From Prevotellaceae bacterium (GTDB lineage: Bacteria; Bacteroidota; Bacteroidia; Bacteroidales; Bacteroidaceae), in NCBI GenBank assembly GCA_021204865.1, contig JAJPYQ010000041.1, positions 1 through 64,000 on the forward strand: a DNA stretch of 64,000 nt, in the 5' to 3' direction. Shown in pieces: positions 54,152-62,998 of this stretch. How positions within the stretch are numbered: position 1 is the first letter of the stretch; every line of letters begins with the position of its first letter. The notes under the pieces were generated by a model that was not told the origin of the DNA, searched no databases, and was given only the letters and a program-made list of their open reading frames with translations. The translations under genes and the position numbers were made by a program.

Positions 54152-54784
54152 ATGAAACGAATACTGATAACCCTATTCCTCGTCCTGCCGCTCACGGTCG
54201 CGGCCAAGAGCAAGGACGACAGCAAATACCTCGCGGGGGCTGTGCCTGAGGTGGACGGGCAGATAGTCTTCTCGAAGAGCTTCAGCGTGACGGGCAAGAC
54301 GCAGGAGGAGATACTGAGCGTCCTCGGCGCTTGGGCTGACGGACTGGTGGAGGCGTCTATCCCCGCCCCCGGCAACTACGCGAGGATAATGGAGAGCACG
54401 GACAGCAGCATAGTGGCACGCGTGTGCGAGTGGCTGGTCTTCCTCAAGAAGCCGCTCTACCTCGACCGCGCCCGCCTGCGCTTCCAGATGGACGTGAACG
54501 TCGAGGGAGACCACGTGAGCATCTCCGCCTACACCCTGACCTACTACTACAGCGAGGACAACGACGGGGAGAACGGGCAGCTGATAAAGGCTGAGGAGTG
54601 GATAAGCGACAAGGAAGCCCTCAACAAGGCGCAGACGAAGCTCTACCCGAAGAGCGCCAAGTTCCGCCGCCGCACCGTGGACAGGATGGAGAGCCTCTTC
54701 GAGAGCGCTATGGACGCATTCACCCCAACGGAGGAGGCAGCGCCCGTGGAGAAGCCCGTCCGCCAAGGCATAGTTGAGGATTAA
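54152..54784 (+). CDS. DUF4468-like exported protein
   Basis: Signal peptide; VDGQIVFSKSFSVTGKTQEEILSVLGAW pattern. Confidence 0.7.
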   Translation: MKRILITLFLVLPLTVAAKSKDDSKYLAGAVPEVDGQIVFSKSFSVTGKTQEEILSVLGAWADGLVEASIPAPGNYARIMESTDSSIVARVCEWLVFLKKPLYLDRARLRFQMDVNVEGDHVSISAYTLTYYYSEDNDGENGQLIKAEEWISDKEALNKAQTKLYPKSAKFRRRTVDRMESLFESAMDAFTPTEEAAPVEKPVRQGIVED

Positions 54785-54805
54785 GGCTATACCTTTATAT
54801 ATATT

Positions 54806-55048
54806 ATGGGCGACGTTAACAAGATGCTTGAGGAGCAGCAGAGGGAGCTGGAGCGCATTCGCTCGAAGAGGCATAAGGGCATAGACACCGCCTCGGTGCG
54901 CAAGGTGCTTAACATCGTCTTCCTCCTGCTTGCCGTGGCGGGCTTCATCTTCTACTTCCAGAAGAGCTACCGTGAGACGGGCATCATCGTTATCGTCGTC
55001 GGAATGGTGGTGAAGATAATAGAGTTCTTCATTCGCTTCCTGTTCTAA
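54806..55048 (+). CDS. Small membrane protein
   Basis: 80 aa with two hydrophobic segments. Confidence 0.6.
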   Translation: MGDVNKMLEEQQRELERIRSKRHKGIDTASVRKVLNIVFLLLAVAGFIFYFQKSYRETGIIVIVVGMVVKIIEFFIRFLF

Positions 55049-55060
55049 CAGCAGCGCCTT

Positions 55061-57286
55061 GTGCCGATGACCAAGCGCCTGCTCCTCCTTCTCTTCTCGC
55101 TCTTTGCCACCGTCGCATACTCCCAGGTGTCGCTGAACCAGAACGAGAACTCCTCGTTCAGCAGCGCCAATAGGAACGCGGGCAGCATTGATGCGGGCAA
55201 CAACCACCTCAGTTGGGGGCGTGACACCACGAAGAACAAGCGCAAGTTCGTCCCCGTCGGGGTGCATCAGTGGACAGTGGAGGAGCGGCTCGGCACTATC
55301 ATAGAAGCCGCCAACACCGACACGGCTGTGCACGCCTTCCAGTTCTGGAACAGCACGGAGGGGATGAACGGCGAGTACACCATCCTCGGCAACCTCGGCT
55401 CGCCCCGCCTCTCAAGGGTGTTCTTCCACAGGCAGGAAGCCTCGCAGCTGCTCTTCATAGACCCTTACAGCTTCTTCATAGGCGGCTTGAGGGACTTCCG
55501 CTTCAGCAACACGCTCAGCCCCCTCACCAACCTCGCCTACCACAAGGTGGGCAACCGTGTGAACGGGCAGGAGCGTGTGCGTGCCTACTTCGCAAGCAAC
55601 ATCAACAAGCTCTCGGGCATTGGCTTTAAGCTCGACTACCTCTACGGCCGTGGCTACTACAACTCGCAGTCGAACGCCCAGTTCGGGGGAACGGTCTTCG
55701 GCTACTACCTCGGCGACCGCTACAATATGCACGCCTGGATTAACGCCAACCACAGCAAGACGGCGGAGAACGGCGGCATAGAGGACGACATCTACATCAC
55801 CGACCCGCAGAGCTTCCCCCAACGCTACGGCTCGAAGGACATACCGACCACGCTGACCGACACGTGGAACAGGAACGACAACCAGACCTACTACCTGACG
55901 CACCGCTACAACCTGGGCAGCTATCACGAGGTGGAGGTGCCGGACAGCCTTAAGCCCAAAGTGCCTGAGGACAAGGACTTGCTGAGCCAGCTCTCCGACA
56001 GCATCCAGCAGATACTTCAGGCGGACACCGTGAGGCGTGCCTTGGTGCTCGACTCCCTGACCCAAGCGTGGGAGGAGATGCAGCCCAAGCCCCGTGAGTT
56101 CACAGCCGTGGGGGCGTTCATCCACACCTTCGAGATGGACAACCTCCACCATACCTATTACTCCTACGACACGCCAAGCGGCTATTACACCAACCACTAC
56201 TACGGAGACCTCGACAACGTGCACGACCAGACGAACGCCATGCAGATACGTAACACATTGGGAGTGGCTGTGCTTGAGGGCTTCAACAAATGGGCGGCGA
56301 TGGGCGTGACGCTCTTCGCCACCCACCAGTTCCGCTCGTTCACCTTGCCCGAGATGGGCGACTCCGTCTACCAGAAGACGTACCGTGAGAACGACATCTC
56401 CGTCGGGGGCGAGATAAGCCGAAGGCAGGGGACGCTGATACACTACAACGTGAACGGGGAGGTCGTCCTCGTTGGCACCGACGCAGGGCAGTTCGACGTG
56501 GACGGCACGATTGACCTCTCCTTCCCCCTCGGCAAGAAGGACACCGTCGCCCTCGAGGCGCACGGCTACGTGAAGAACCTTAAGCCAACGTTCTACTTCC
56601 GCCACTATCACAGCCAGTTCGACTGGTGGGACCGCAGCCTCTCCGACGAGTTTAAGACACGCATAGACGGCACGCTGGAGATTAAGCGCACCCGCACGAG
56701 GCTGACCGTTGGCGTGGAGAACGTGAAGAACTACACTTACTTCGGGATGCAGAACACCCTTACGGGAGAGGACGAGGCGAGCGTCCTTGCAGCCGACTAT
56801 AGCCACTCCGTTGCGGTGAGGCAGAAGTCGGGCAGCGTGCAGGTGTTCATGGCTCAGCTCGCACAGGACTTCAAGCTCGGTCCCTTGCACCTCGACACGG
56901 AGTTCACCTACCAGACTTCCTCCGACCAGGACGTGCTGCCCCTGCCCAAGCTCAACCTCTACGGCAACCTCTACCTTGAGTTCCGCATCGCCAAGGTGCT
57001 GCACGTGGAGCTGGGGGCGGACCTGAGGTACTTCACCAACTACTACGCCCCCGACTACGCCGTCAGCATAGGGCAGTTCGCCGTGCAGGACGCCTCGAAC
57101 CCGAGGATAAAGATAGGCAACTACCCCGTGTGCAACGGCTACGTGAACCTCCATCTCCAGCACTGCCGCATCTACGCTGCCGTGCAGCACTTCAACGCGG
57201 GCAGCGGCAGGATGTTCTGGGCGCCCCATTACGCCATGGACCCCCTCACCATACACTTCGGCGTGTCCTGGAACTTCTTTGACTGA
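55061..57286 (+). CDS. Putative porin, Bacteroidetes beta-barrel
   Basis: Signal peptide, aromatic-rich beta strands, terminal FGVSWNFFD. Confidence 0.8.
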   Translation: MPMTKRLLLLLFSLFATVAYSQVSLNQNENSSFSSANRNAGSIDAGNNHLSWGRDTTKNKRKFVPVGVHQWTVEERLGTIIEAANTDTAVHAFQFWNSTEGMNGEYTILGNLGSPRLSRVFFHRQEASQLLFIDPYSFFIGGLRDFRFSNTLSPLTNLAYHKVGNRVNGQERVRAYFASNINKLSGIGFKLDYLYGRGYYNSQSNAQFGGTVFGYYLGDRYNMHAWINANHSKTAENGGIEDDIYITDPQSFPQRYGSKDIPTTLTDTWNRNDNQTYYLTHRYNLGSYHEVEVPDSLKPKVPEDKDLLSQLSDSIQQILQADTVRRALVLDSLTQAWEEMQPKPREFTAVGAFIHTFEMDNLHHTYYSYDTPSGYYTNHYYGDLDNVHDQTNAMQIRNTLGVAVLEGFNKWAAMGVTLFATHQFRSFTLPEMGDSVYQKTYRENDISVGGEISRRQGTLIHYNVNGEVVLVGTDAGQFDVDGTIDLSFPLGKKDTVALEAHGYVKNLKPTFYFRHYHSQFDWWDRSLSDEFKTRIDGTLEIKRTRTRLTVGVENVKNYTYFGMQNTLTGEDEASVLAADYSHSVAVRQKSGSVQVFMAQLAQDFKLGPLHLDTEFTYQTSSDQDVLPLPKLNLYGNLYLEFRIAKVLHVELGADLRYFTNYYAPDYAVSIGQFAVQDASNPRIKIGNYPVCNGYVNLHLQHCRIYAAVQHFNAGSGRMFWAPHYAMDPLTIHFGVSWNFFD

Positions 57287-57288
57287 GA

Positions 57289-57312
57289 GTGAAGCCTCAC
57301 TGTGAGTCGTCA
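57289..57312 (-). repeat. Interspersed palindrome E, copy 2 (reverse orientation)
   Basis: Reverse complement gtgacgactcacagtgaggcttca. Confidence 0.65.
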
Positions 57313-57344
57313 CAGCGAGTTAGTTCTGTTTTGGAAATAGCTGC

Positions 57345-58253
57345 TTAGCTGTTGCTTGCTCTCTCCTGCTCTATGGCGTGGGTCGCTCCCCAGTTAAGGC
57401 AGAGGGGGAAGCAGAAGAGGAGCTGGCTGAGGCAGCTGCCGAGGGCGGAGAGCAGCCAAGCTATGCTTAGGATGAGGCTGAAGGAGGAGGGAAGGTCGTC
57501 CAAGTCGCCCTCAAGGCGCATCGAAAGGGCTAAGCCCTCTACGTAGGAGCATACCATAGCGGGGCAGGACATCACCAGCGAGACGACGAGGCAAAGCATA
57601 GCCGAGACGAACACAAGCAGCAGCGTGCGCCCGTAGTAGCGCCTGCCCCAGCTCATGCTGCCGAACGCCTTCCTCAGGCTCACGCCCGAGAGCAGGTACT
57701 CGAAGCCTACCTGCACAAGCCACGCTGCCACGAGGAAGAACACCACGAAGAGCAGCACCCCGAGGGAGACCTTAGCCGCCATCGCCAGAGAGGGCAGCAA
57801 GGCGACGATGAGGGCGTAGGCGAAGACCAGCACGAGAGCCACCACGAGGGCTATGCACCACAGGGCAAGCAGCCGCCCGAGCGAGGGCAGCACCTCACGC
57901 CACACCTTCCACACCCGCGCCTTGGGCAGCGAGCCGGTCTCCACCAGCTTGCGCTGCTGCCACACGATGCAAGCCCCGAACACAGCCGAAGCCAGCAAGG
58001 TCAGCACTCCAAGCCCCAAGACGTAGGCCTCCGCTGGCCACACCTCGTCCCTGAGTATGGGCTGGTAAAGCCCCTTCTCAAGGTGGAGGCACACCACCGA
58101 CACCACGGTGTAAAGCACTGCCGCAGGCCAGAGGAAGCCTGCAAGAGAGCCCATCTTGTTCATAAGCAGAAGGATGCCGTCGCCCAGGCAGCGGTAGTAG
58201 CTGCGGCTTCTTAGCACGTCGGTCAGCTCGCCCTTAGCCATGTCCCTTTCCAT
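57345..58253 (-). CDS. Integral membrane protein of unknown function
   Basis: Several TM segments; likely start MERDMAKGELTDVLRSRSYY. Confidence 0.65.
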   Translation of the reverse strand: MERDMAKGELTDVLRSRSYYRCLGDGILLLMNKMGSLAGFLWPAAVLYTVVSVVCLHLEKGLYQPILRDEVWPAEAYVLGLGVLTLLASAVFGACIVWQQRKLVETGSLPKARVWKVWREVLPSLGRLLALWCIALVVALVLVFAYALIVALLPSLAMAAKVSLGVLLFVVFFLVAAWLVQVGFEYLLSGVSLRKAFGSMSWGRRYYGRTLLLVFVSAMLCLVVSLVMSCPAMVCSYVEGLALSMRLEGDLDDLPSSFSLILSIAWLLSALGSCLSQLLFCFPLCLNWGATHAIEQERASNS

Positions 58254-58335
58254 AATAATCTTAATCTTTGCGGGTTTAAGTAGGTGCAAAAGTACTAAAA
58301 AAGCCCTAACTTCGCGGGCGTTAACACCATTTATT

Positions 58336-59325
58336 ATGGAGGCGGTAAAGGAAATAAGATGGGGCTTCATCGGGTGTGGTGAGGCTACCCGAAAAAAGAG
58401 CGGGCCTGCTTTCCCTCTCATTCCAGGCAGCAGCGTCTACGCGGTTATGAGCCGTAATGCCGACAAGGCGCGCTCCTACGCCGAGGAGCACGGCATCGCA
58501 CACTGGTACACCGACGCTCAGCAGCTTGTGGACAACCCCGAGGTCAACGCCATCTACGTTGCGACGCCGCCTTCCTCCCACGCCACCTACGCCATTATGG
58601 CTATGCGCTCGGGCAAGCCCGTCTACGTGGAGAAGCCCCTCGCATCGAGCTACGCCGACTGCCAGCGTGTCAACCGCATCTCCAAGCAGCTCGGCGTGCC
58701 CTGCTTCGTGGCTTACTACCGCCGCTACCTGCCTTACTTCCAGAAGGTGAAGGAGCTTGTGCTGGGCGGGGCGATAGGCAAGGTCATCAACGTGCAGATA
58801 CGCTTCGCCGTTCCTCCCCGCGACCTCGACTACAACTCCAAGAACCTCCCCTGGCGTGTGCAGCGTGACATCGCCGGGGGCGGTTACTTCTACGACCTCG
58901 CCCCGCACCAGATAGACCTTCTTCAGGAGATATTCGGACCCATCCTTAAGGCACACGGCTACAAGACCAACCGCTGCGGGCTCTACCAGACCGAGGACAC
59001 GGTGAGCGCCTGCTTCAGCTTCCCCGACGGGCTGCCGGGCAGCGGCTCGTGGTGCTTCGTGGCGAGCGAGCACAGCAAGATAGACCGCATCGAGATAATG
59101 GGCACGGAGGGAGCGATAGCCTTCTCGGTGTTCACCTACGACCCCATCGTCCTGCTCAACGGCGAGGGGCGGCAGGAGCTTGTCGTGCCCAACCCCAAGC
59201 ACGTGCAGCTGCCGCTCATACAGAACATCGTCGAGCACCTGCAGCAGAAAGCCGTCTGCACCTGCGACAGTGTCTCCGCCACGAGCGTGAACTGGGTGAT
59301 GGACCGCATCCTCGGCAAGCAGTGA
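58336..59325 (+). CDS. Gfo/Idh/MocA family oxidoreductase
   Basis: RWGFIGCGEATRKKSGPAF, VYVATPPSSHATY-like, EKPLASSYADC. Confidence 0.92.
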   Translation: MEAVKEIRWGFIGCGEATRKKSGPAFPLIPGSSVYAVMSRNADKARSYAEEHGIAHWYTDAQQLVDNPEVNAIYVATPPSSHATYAIMAMRSGKPVYVEKPLASSYADCQRVNRISKQLGVPCFVAYYRRYLPYFQKVKELVLGGAIGKVINVQIRFAVPPRDLDYNSKNLPWRVQRDIAGGGYFYDLAPHQIDLLQEIFGPILKAHGYKTNRCGLYQTEDTVSACFSFPDGLPGSGSWCFVASEHSKIDRIEIMGTEGAIAFSVFTYDPIVLLNGEGRQELVVPNPKHVQLPLIQNIVEHLQQKAVCTCDSVSATSVNWVMDRILGKQ

Positions 59326-59339
59326 CCCTTCCCTCTCTT

Positions 59340-59813
59340 ATGACCGACGACCTCGAAGAGCGCATAGCCCAGGCCACGGACAACTTCATGCAAGGCTACG
59401 GCTGCTGCCAGAGCGTGGTGGCAGCCTTCGCTTCGCTTTACGGCTTGGACGACAAGCTGGCGAAGCGCCTTGCGGCTGGTTTCGGCGGAGGGATGGGCAG
59501 GCTGAGGATGACGTGCGGGGCAGTGTCCGCCCTTGTCATGCTCGCAGGGCTTGACCGAGGGCAGACCGAGGGAGCGGACCGACTGGGCAAGTCGGCTTGC
59601 TACAAGGTGGTGCAGGAGCTGCTCGCGAGGTTCCGTGAGCAGAACGGCTCCCTCGTCTGCGCCGAGATCCTCGGGCTTAACGGCAAGGACAAGGCGCAGT
59701 GCAGCTACGTCGCCTCCGAGCGCACCAAGGAGTACTACAAGACACGCCCCTGCGCCGCCAAGGTGGAGTGCGCCGCCCGCATCTTCGCCGAGTACCTCTC
59801 CCAGAAGCAGTAG
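59340..59813 (+). CDS. C_GCAxxG_C_C family redox protein
   Basis: GYGCCQSVVAAF, GGGMGRLRMTCGAVSALVML, conserved Cys residues. Confidence 0.82.
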   Translation: MTDDLEERIAQATDNFMQGYGCCQSVVAAFASLYGLDDKLAKRLAAGFGGGMGRLRMTCGAVSALVMLAGLDRGQTEGADRLGKSACYKVVQELLARFREQNGSLVCAEILGLNGKDKAQCSYVASERTKEYYKTRPCAAKVECAARIFAEYLSQKQ

Positions 59814-59847
59814 GCTTCCCCCCCGACACACACATTAGCTGCGCGCC

Positions 59848-59871
59848 GTGACGACTCACGGTGAGGCTTCG
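59848..59871 (+). repeat. Interspersed palindrome E, copy 3
   Basis: gtgacgactcacggtgaggcttcg. Confidence 0.65.
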
Positions 59872-59877
59872 TCGTTC

Positions 59878-60007
59878 ACTCATTGAGTAGGCTGGAGTCT
59901 ACTCATTGAGTGGACCTGACCCCACTCATTGAGTGGACCTGACCCCACTCATTGAGTGGACCTGACTCCACTCATTGAGTGGACCTGACTCCACTCATTG
60001 AGTGGAC
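59878..60007. repeat. Palindrome array family D, 6 units of 23 bp
   Basis: actcattgagt at 59878, 59901, 59924, 59947, 59970, 59993. Confidence 0.93.
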
Positions 60008-60037
60008 TGCGACAACTCACAGCTGCCCATAACGAAA

Positions 60038-60073
60038 GGTAGCCGCTACCCTCGGTGAAAGGTAGCGGCTACC
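60038..60073. terminator. Bidirectional terminator-like inverted repeat
   Basis: ggtagccgctacc ... ggtagcggctacc, 13-bp perfect inverted repeat. Confidence 0.65.
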
Positions 60074-60101
60074 GTCTTATGCCCCTAAGGGCTATCAGTG
60101 A

Positions 60102-61493
60102 TTACTCGTTGTCGTCCGTCTCCTCGGCTCTGTACTGCTCAAGCTCCCGCTGGCTCGGCAGGGTGAGGTTGAGCAAGAGGCAGCCCACCACGGCGCTTAT
60201 CACGCTGCCCGAGAGTATGCCCAGCTTAGCGTCCCTCAGCAGCTCGGCGTGTGTTACGGGGTCGTAGCTCAATGCTGCCATGAACATCGACACCGTGAAG
60301 CCTATTCCGCATATCATACAGACGCTGGCGAACGCCTTCCACGTGGCGTGCTTCGGCATCTGTATCACCTTGAGCTTGATGAACAGCCAAGTGAAGCTGA
60401 ACACGCCGCAGAACTTGCCGATGAACAGTCCGAGGAACACCGCCAGCCCCACGCCGCTGAAGAGGTTCCAGAGGCTCATGCCCTCGAAGCTTATGCCTGC
60501 GTTGGCGAAGGCGAACAGGGGGATGATGACGTAGTTGACAGGCAGCTTGAGGTTGTCCTCCATGTCCTGCAAGGGGCTCACGAGGCGGTCGCTCGCCGTC
60601 TCTATGCCCCGCAGCACCACCAGCTCGTCCTCGGAGAGGATGACGGGCTTGTTGCGCTCCGAGGGGTCGGGCTCAGTGACGGGGAAGTGGTTCGTGCACT
60701 TCCTTATTATATCTATGTAGTACTTCGTGCCCATGGGCAGGTTGGCAGGGATGCAGAAGGCAAGCACCACGCCCGCTATCGTGGAGTGGATGCCGCTGTT
60801 GAGCATGCAGTACCACAGTATCAAGCCCATCACGCTGTAGAACACCTTCGACCTTATGCCCCGCCAGTTGCCTATCAAGGTGAGGGCAGCCACGAGGGCA
60901 GCCCAGCCGAGGTAGGCGAGCGAGAGGTTCTCCGTGTAGCGTATCGCTATCACGATGATGCCGCCAAGGTCGTCAGCCACGGCGAGGGCGGCGAGGAATA
61001 TCTTAAGGCTTATGGGGCAACGCTTGCTGAACACCGAGAGGCAGCCCAGCGAGAAGGCGATGTCCGTAGCCATAGGGATAGCCATGCCCCGCTCCATCTC
61101 AGCGCTGTGGTAAGGGTAGCAGAGCAGGAAGAAGACGATGACGGGCAGGAGCATCCCGCCGCAAGCGCCTATCACTGGGGCGAGGGCTTTCTTCCAAGTG
61201 GAAAGCTCTCCGCAGAGCACCTCCCGCTTTATCTCAAGCCCCACGCTGAGGAAGAAGATGGCCATCAGGAAGTCGTTGATGACCGTGCCGAGGCTCATCG
61301 GCTCGCCCTCCTCCGAGAAGAAGTTGAAGCCGCCGAGGCTGAGGCTCACGGGCAAGTCCCACAGCCTCTGGTAAAGCCCGCCCAACGGACTGTTAGCCAC
61401 GACGAGGGCGAGCACCGTGGCAGCCACGAGCAGAATGCTTGAGTTGACGTACTTGCGTATCGTCTCAAGCAGGGAATAGTTTCTTGTAGGCAT
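60102..61493 (-). CDS. nhaA: Na+/H+ antiporter NhaA
   Basis: FFLSVGLEIKREVLCGELS, MATDIAFSLG, ALAVADDLGGIIVIA. Confidence 0.95.
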   Translation of the reverse strand: MPTRNYSLLETIRKYVNSSILLVAATVLALVVANSPLGGLYQRLWDLPVSLSLGGFNFFSEEGEPMSLGTVINDFLMAIFFLSVGLEIKREVLCGELSTWKKALAPVIGACGGMLLPVIVFFLLCYPYHSAEMERGMAIPMATDIAFSLGCLSVFSKRCPISLKIFLAALAVADDLGGIIVIAIRYTENLSLAYLGWAALVAALTLIGNWRGIRSKVFYSVMGLILWYCMLNSGIHSTIAGVVLAFCIPANLPMGTKYYIDIIRKCTNHFPVTEPDPSERNKPVILSEDELVVLRGIETASDRLVSPLQDMEDNLKLPVNYVIIPLFAFANAGISFEGMSLWNLFSGVGLAVFLGLFIGKFCGVFSFTWLFIKLKVIQMPKHATWKAFASVCMICGIGFTVSMFMAALSYDPVTHAELLRDAKLGILSGSVISAVVGCLLLNLTLPSQRELEQYRAEETDDNE

Positions 61494-61499
61494 TGCTGT

Positions 61500-62624
61500 T
61501 TATGCTTGTTTAGACTTGATCTTGTCCATGCACTGGGCGATGAACGCCTTCATCTCGTCTGCGTGCTCTTCGACGCTGAAGAGCAGGTGCAGCTGGTTGT
61601 TGGCGCGGATGTAGTTGTGCTGCGGGTACTGGCTCTTCCAGTACTTGTCGCCGCTCAGGTAGTCCCACAGGAAGCGCACGCACTGCATGTAGGGGAACAA
61701 GGCGGCGGCGTACGGAAGGTTCTCTATCTCTACGGGAAGCAGGAAGCTGCTCGCGCTCTCGAGGTAGCCCTCGGTGAAGGCGCGGAAGATGTCCATGTTG
61801 AAGCCCACCTGCTTCATCTGCGGGAAGTCCTCCTCCACGAAGTTAGCTCCCGTGCGCAGGAAGTCGCCGTAGTCGGAGAAGATGTAGTTAGGCATCACGG
61901 TGTCGAGGTCGATGACGCAAAGCACGTTGTCGTTGTAGTCGAACATCATGTTGTTCACCTTCGTGTCGCAGTGGCACACACGCTTGGGCAAGATGCCCTC
62001 ACGCCCCATGCGCTCCGCCTTGCACATGTCGAAGGCTCTCTTCTCCACCTCCCTTAATATCTGCTGCGTCTGGGGCTCCTTCACCCTGCCCATAGCGTCC
62101 GCCTCGATAGCGTCGTGCAGCTGCTGGAGGCGGAACTCCATGTTGTGGAAGTCTTTAATGGTCTCTCCCAGCTCGATGGGAAGGTCGGCGAGCATCGCCT
62201 GGAAGTTGCCGAACGCCCTGCCCGCCGCACGGCTCGACTCAGGGTTAACCGCCTGCTTCGTTATGGCGTTGGGCACGAACACCATCAGCCGCCAGTACGT
62301 GCCGTCGACTATGGTGTGCAGCTTCTCAGGGTCGGATCTGAGGGGGATGAACCTTAAGACTTTGCGCTCGATGTCCGTCTCTCCCTTCGCCACCAGCTTC
62401 CCTCGAATGTGCTCAGTCACAGCCTTTATGTTGCGCATCACCATATCCACGTCGGGGAACACGTTGTGATTGACCCTTTGCAGCACGTAGTCGGGAGCGT
62501 CATCCTCCAGGGTCGTCACCTTGTACGTGTCGTTAATGAGCCCCTCTCCCAAGGGTTTGATGTCCTTTACCGTGCCGGTTGTGGCGAAGAGGGCCACGAT
62601 GCCCTCCAGTTTGCTTTGCTCCAT
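61500..62624 (-). CDS. Aminoglycoside phosphotransferase/NahK-like kinase
   Basis: PLGEGLINDTYKV, VCHCDTKVNNMMFD, VIDLDTVMPNY. Confidence 0.88.
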   Translation of the reverse strand: MEQSKLEGIVALFATTGTVKDIKPLGEGLINDTYKVTTLEDDAPDYVLQRVNHNVFPDVDMVMRNIKAVTEHIRGKLVAKGETDIERKVLRFIPLRSDPEKLHTIVDGTYWRLMVFVPNAITKQAVNPESSRAAGRAFGNFQAMLADLPIELGETIKDFHNMEFRLQQLHDAIEADAMGRVKEPQTQQILREVEKRAFDMCKAERMGREGILPKRVCHCDTKVNNMMFDYNDNVLCVIDLDTVMPNYIFSDYGDFLRTGANFVEEDFPQMKQVGFNMDIFRAFTEGYLESASSFLLPVEIENLPYAAALFPYMQCVRFLWDYLSGDKYWKSQYPQHNYIRANNQLHLLFSVEEHADEMKAFIAQCMDKIKSKQA

Positions 62625-62758
62625 ATTCGAGTGTGTTAAGTGGTTAAGCTCTGAGTTACGGGCGCGAAGTTACGACAAATTGCCTTGCCCCAAGCACGCC
62701 CCTACGGTTAACGATGGTTAAATTTAGGGTCGTTGGGTGTTTTATCTACACACAACTA

Positions 62759-62789
62759 TTGCAACGTATTGGGGAAGTCTGTACCTTTG
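62759..62789 (+). promoter_or_regulatory. Putative promoter
   Basis: TTG, about 20 bp, TACCTTTG. Confidence 0.5.
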
Positions 62790-62795
62790 CAGCGG

Positions 62796-62880
62796 TTTAA
62801 TAATAAAGGGTTAATTAAATATTCTCTAAAATTAGGGTTTGGCAAGCCTCCGACGCGATGTCAGGGGCTTGTCTTTTTAA
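62796..62880 (+). ncRNA. Candidate short transcript ending in a terminator hairpin
   Basis: caagcctccgacgcgatgtcaggggcttgtcttttt stem-loop plus U-tract, no ORF. Confidence 0.4.
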
Positions 62881-62998
62881 TGTCTACAAGGCGGGACACG
62901 GGGCTTTTGCCCCGAAAGCTTAGGGTCGTAGCTCCGAAGCCTTAAGGTTTTCGTTGAAAAGCTTAGGGTCCTGAGGTAGTTTCTTTAGGGAAGCAAGG

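Noticed and set aside
55412-57313. 633-aa minus-strand ORF opposite the putative porin
   Set aside because: Antisense shadow ORF
59878-60007. Possible CRISPR array
   Set aside because: No unique spacers; linkers are near-identical and only 12 bp; no cas genes
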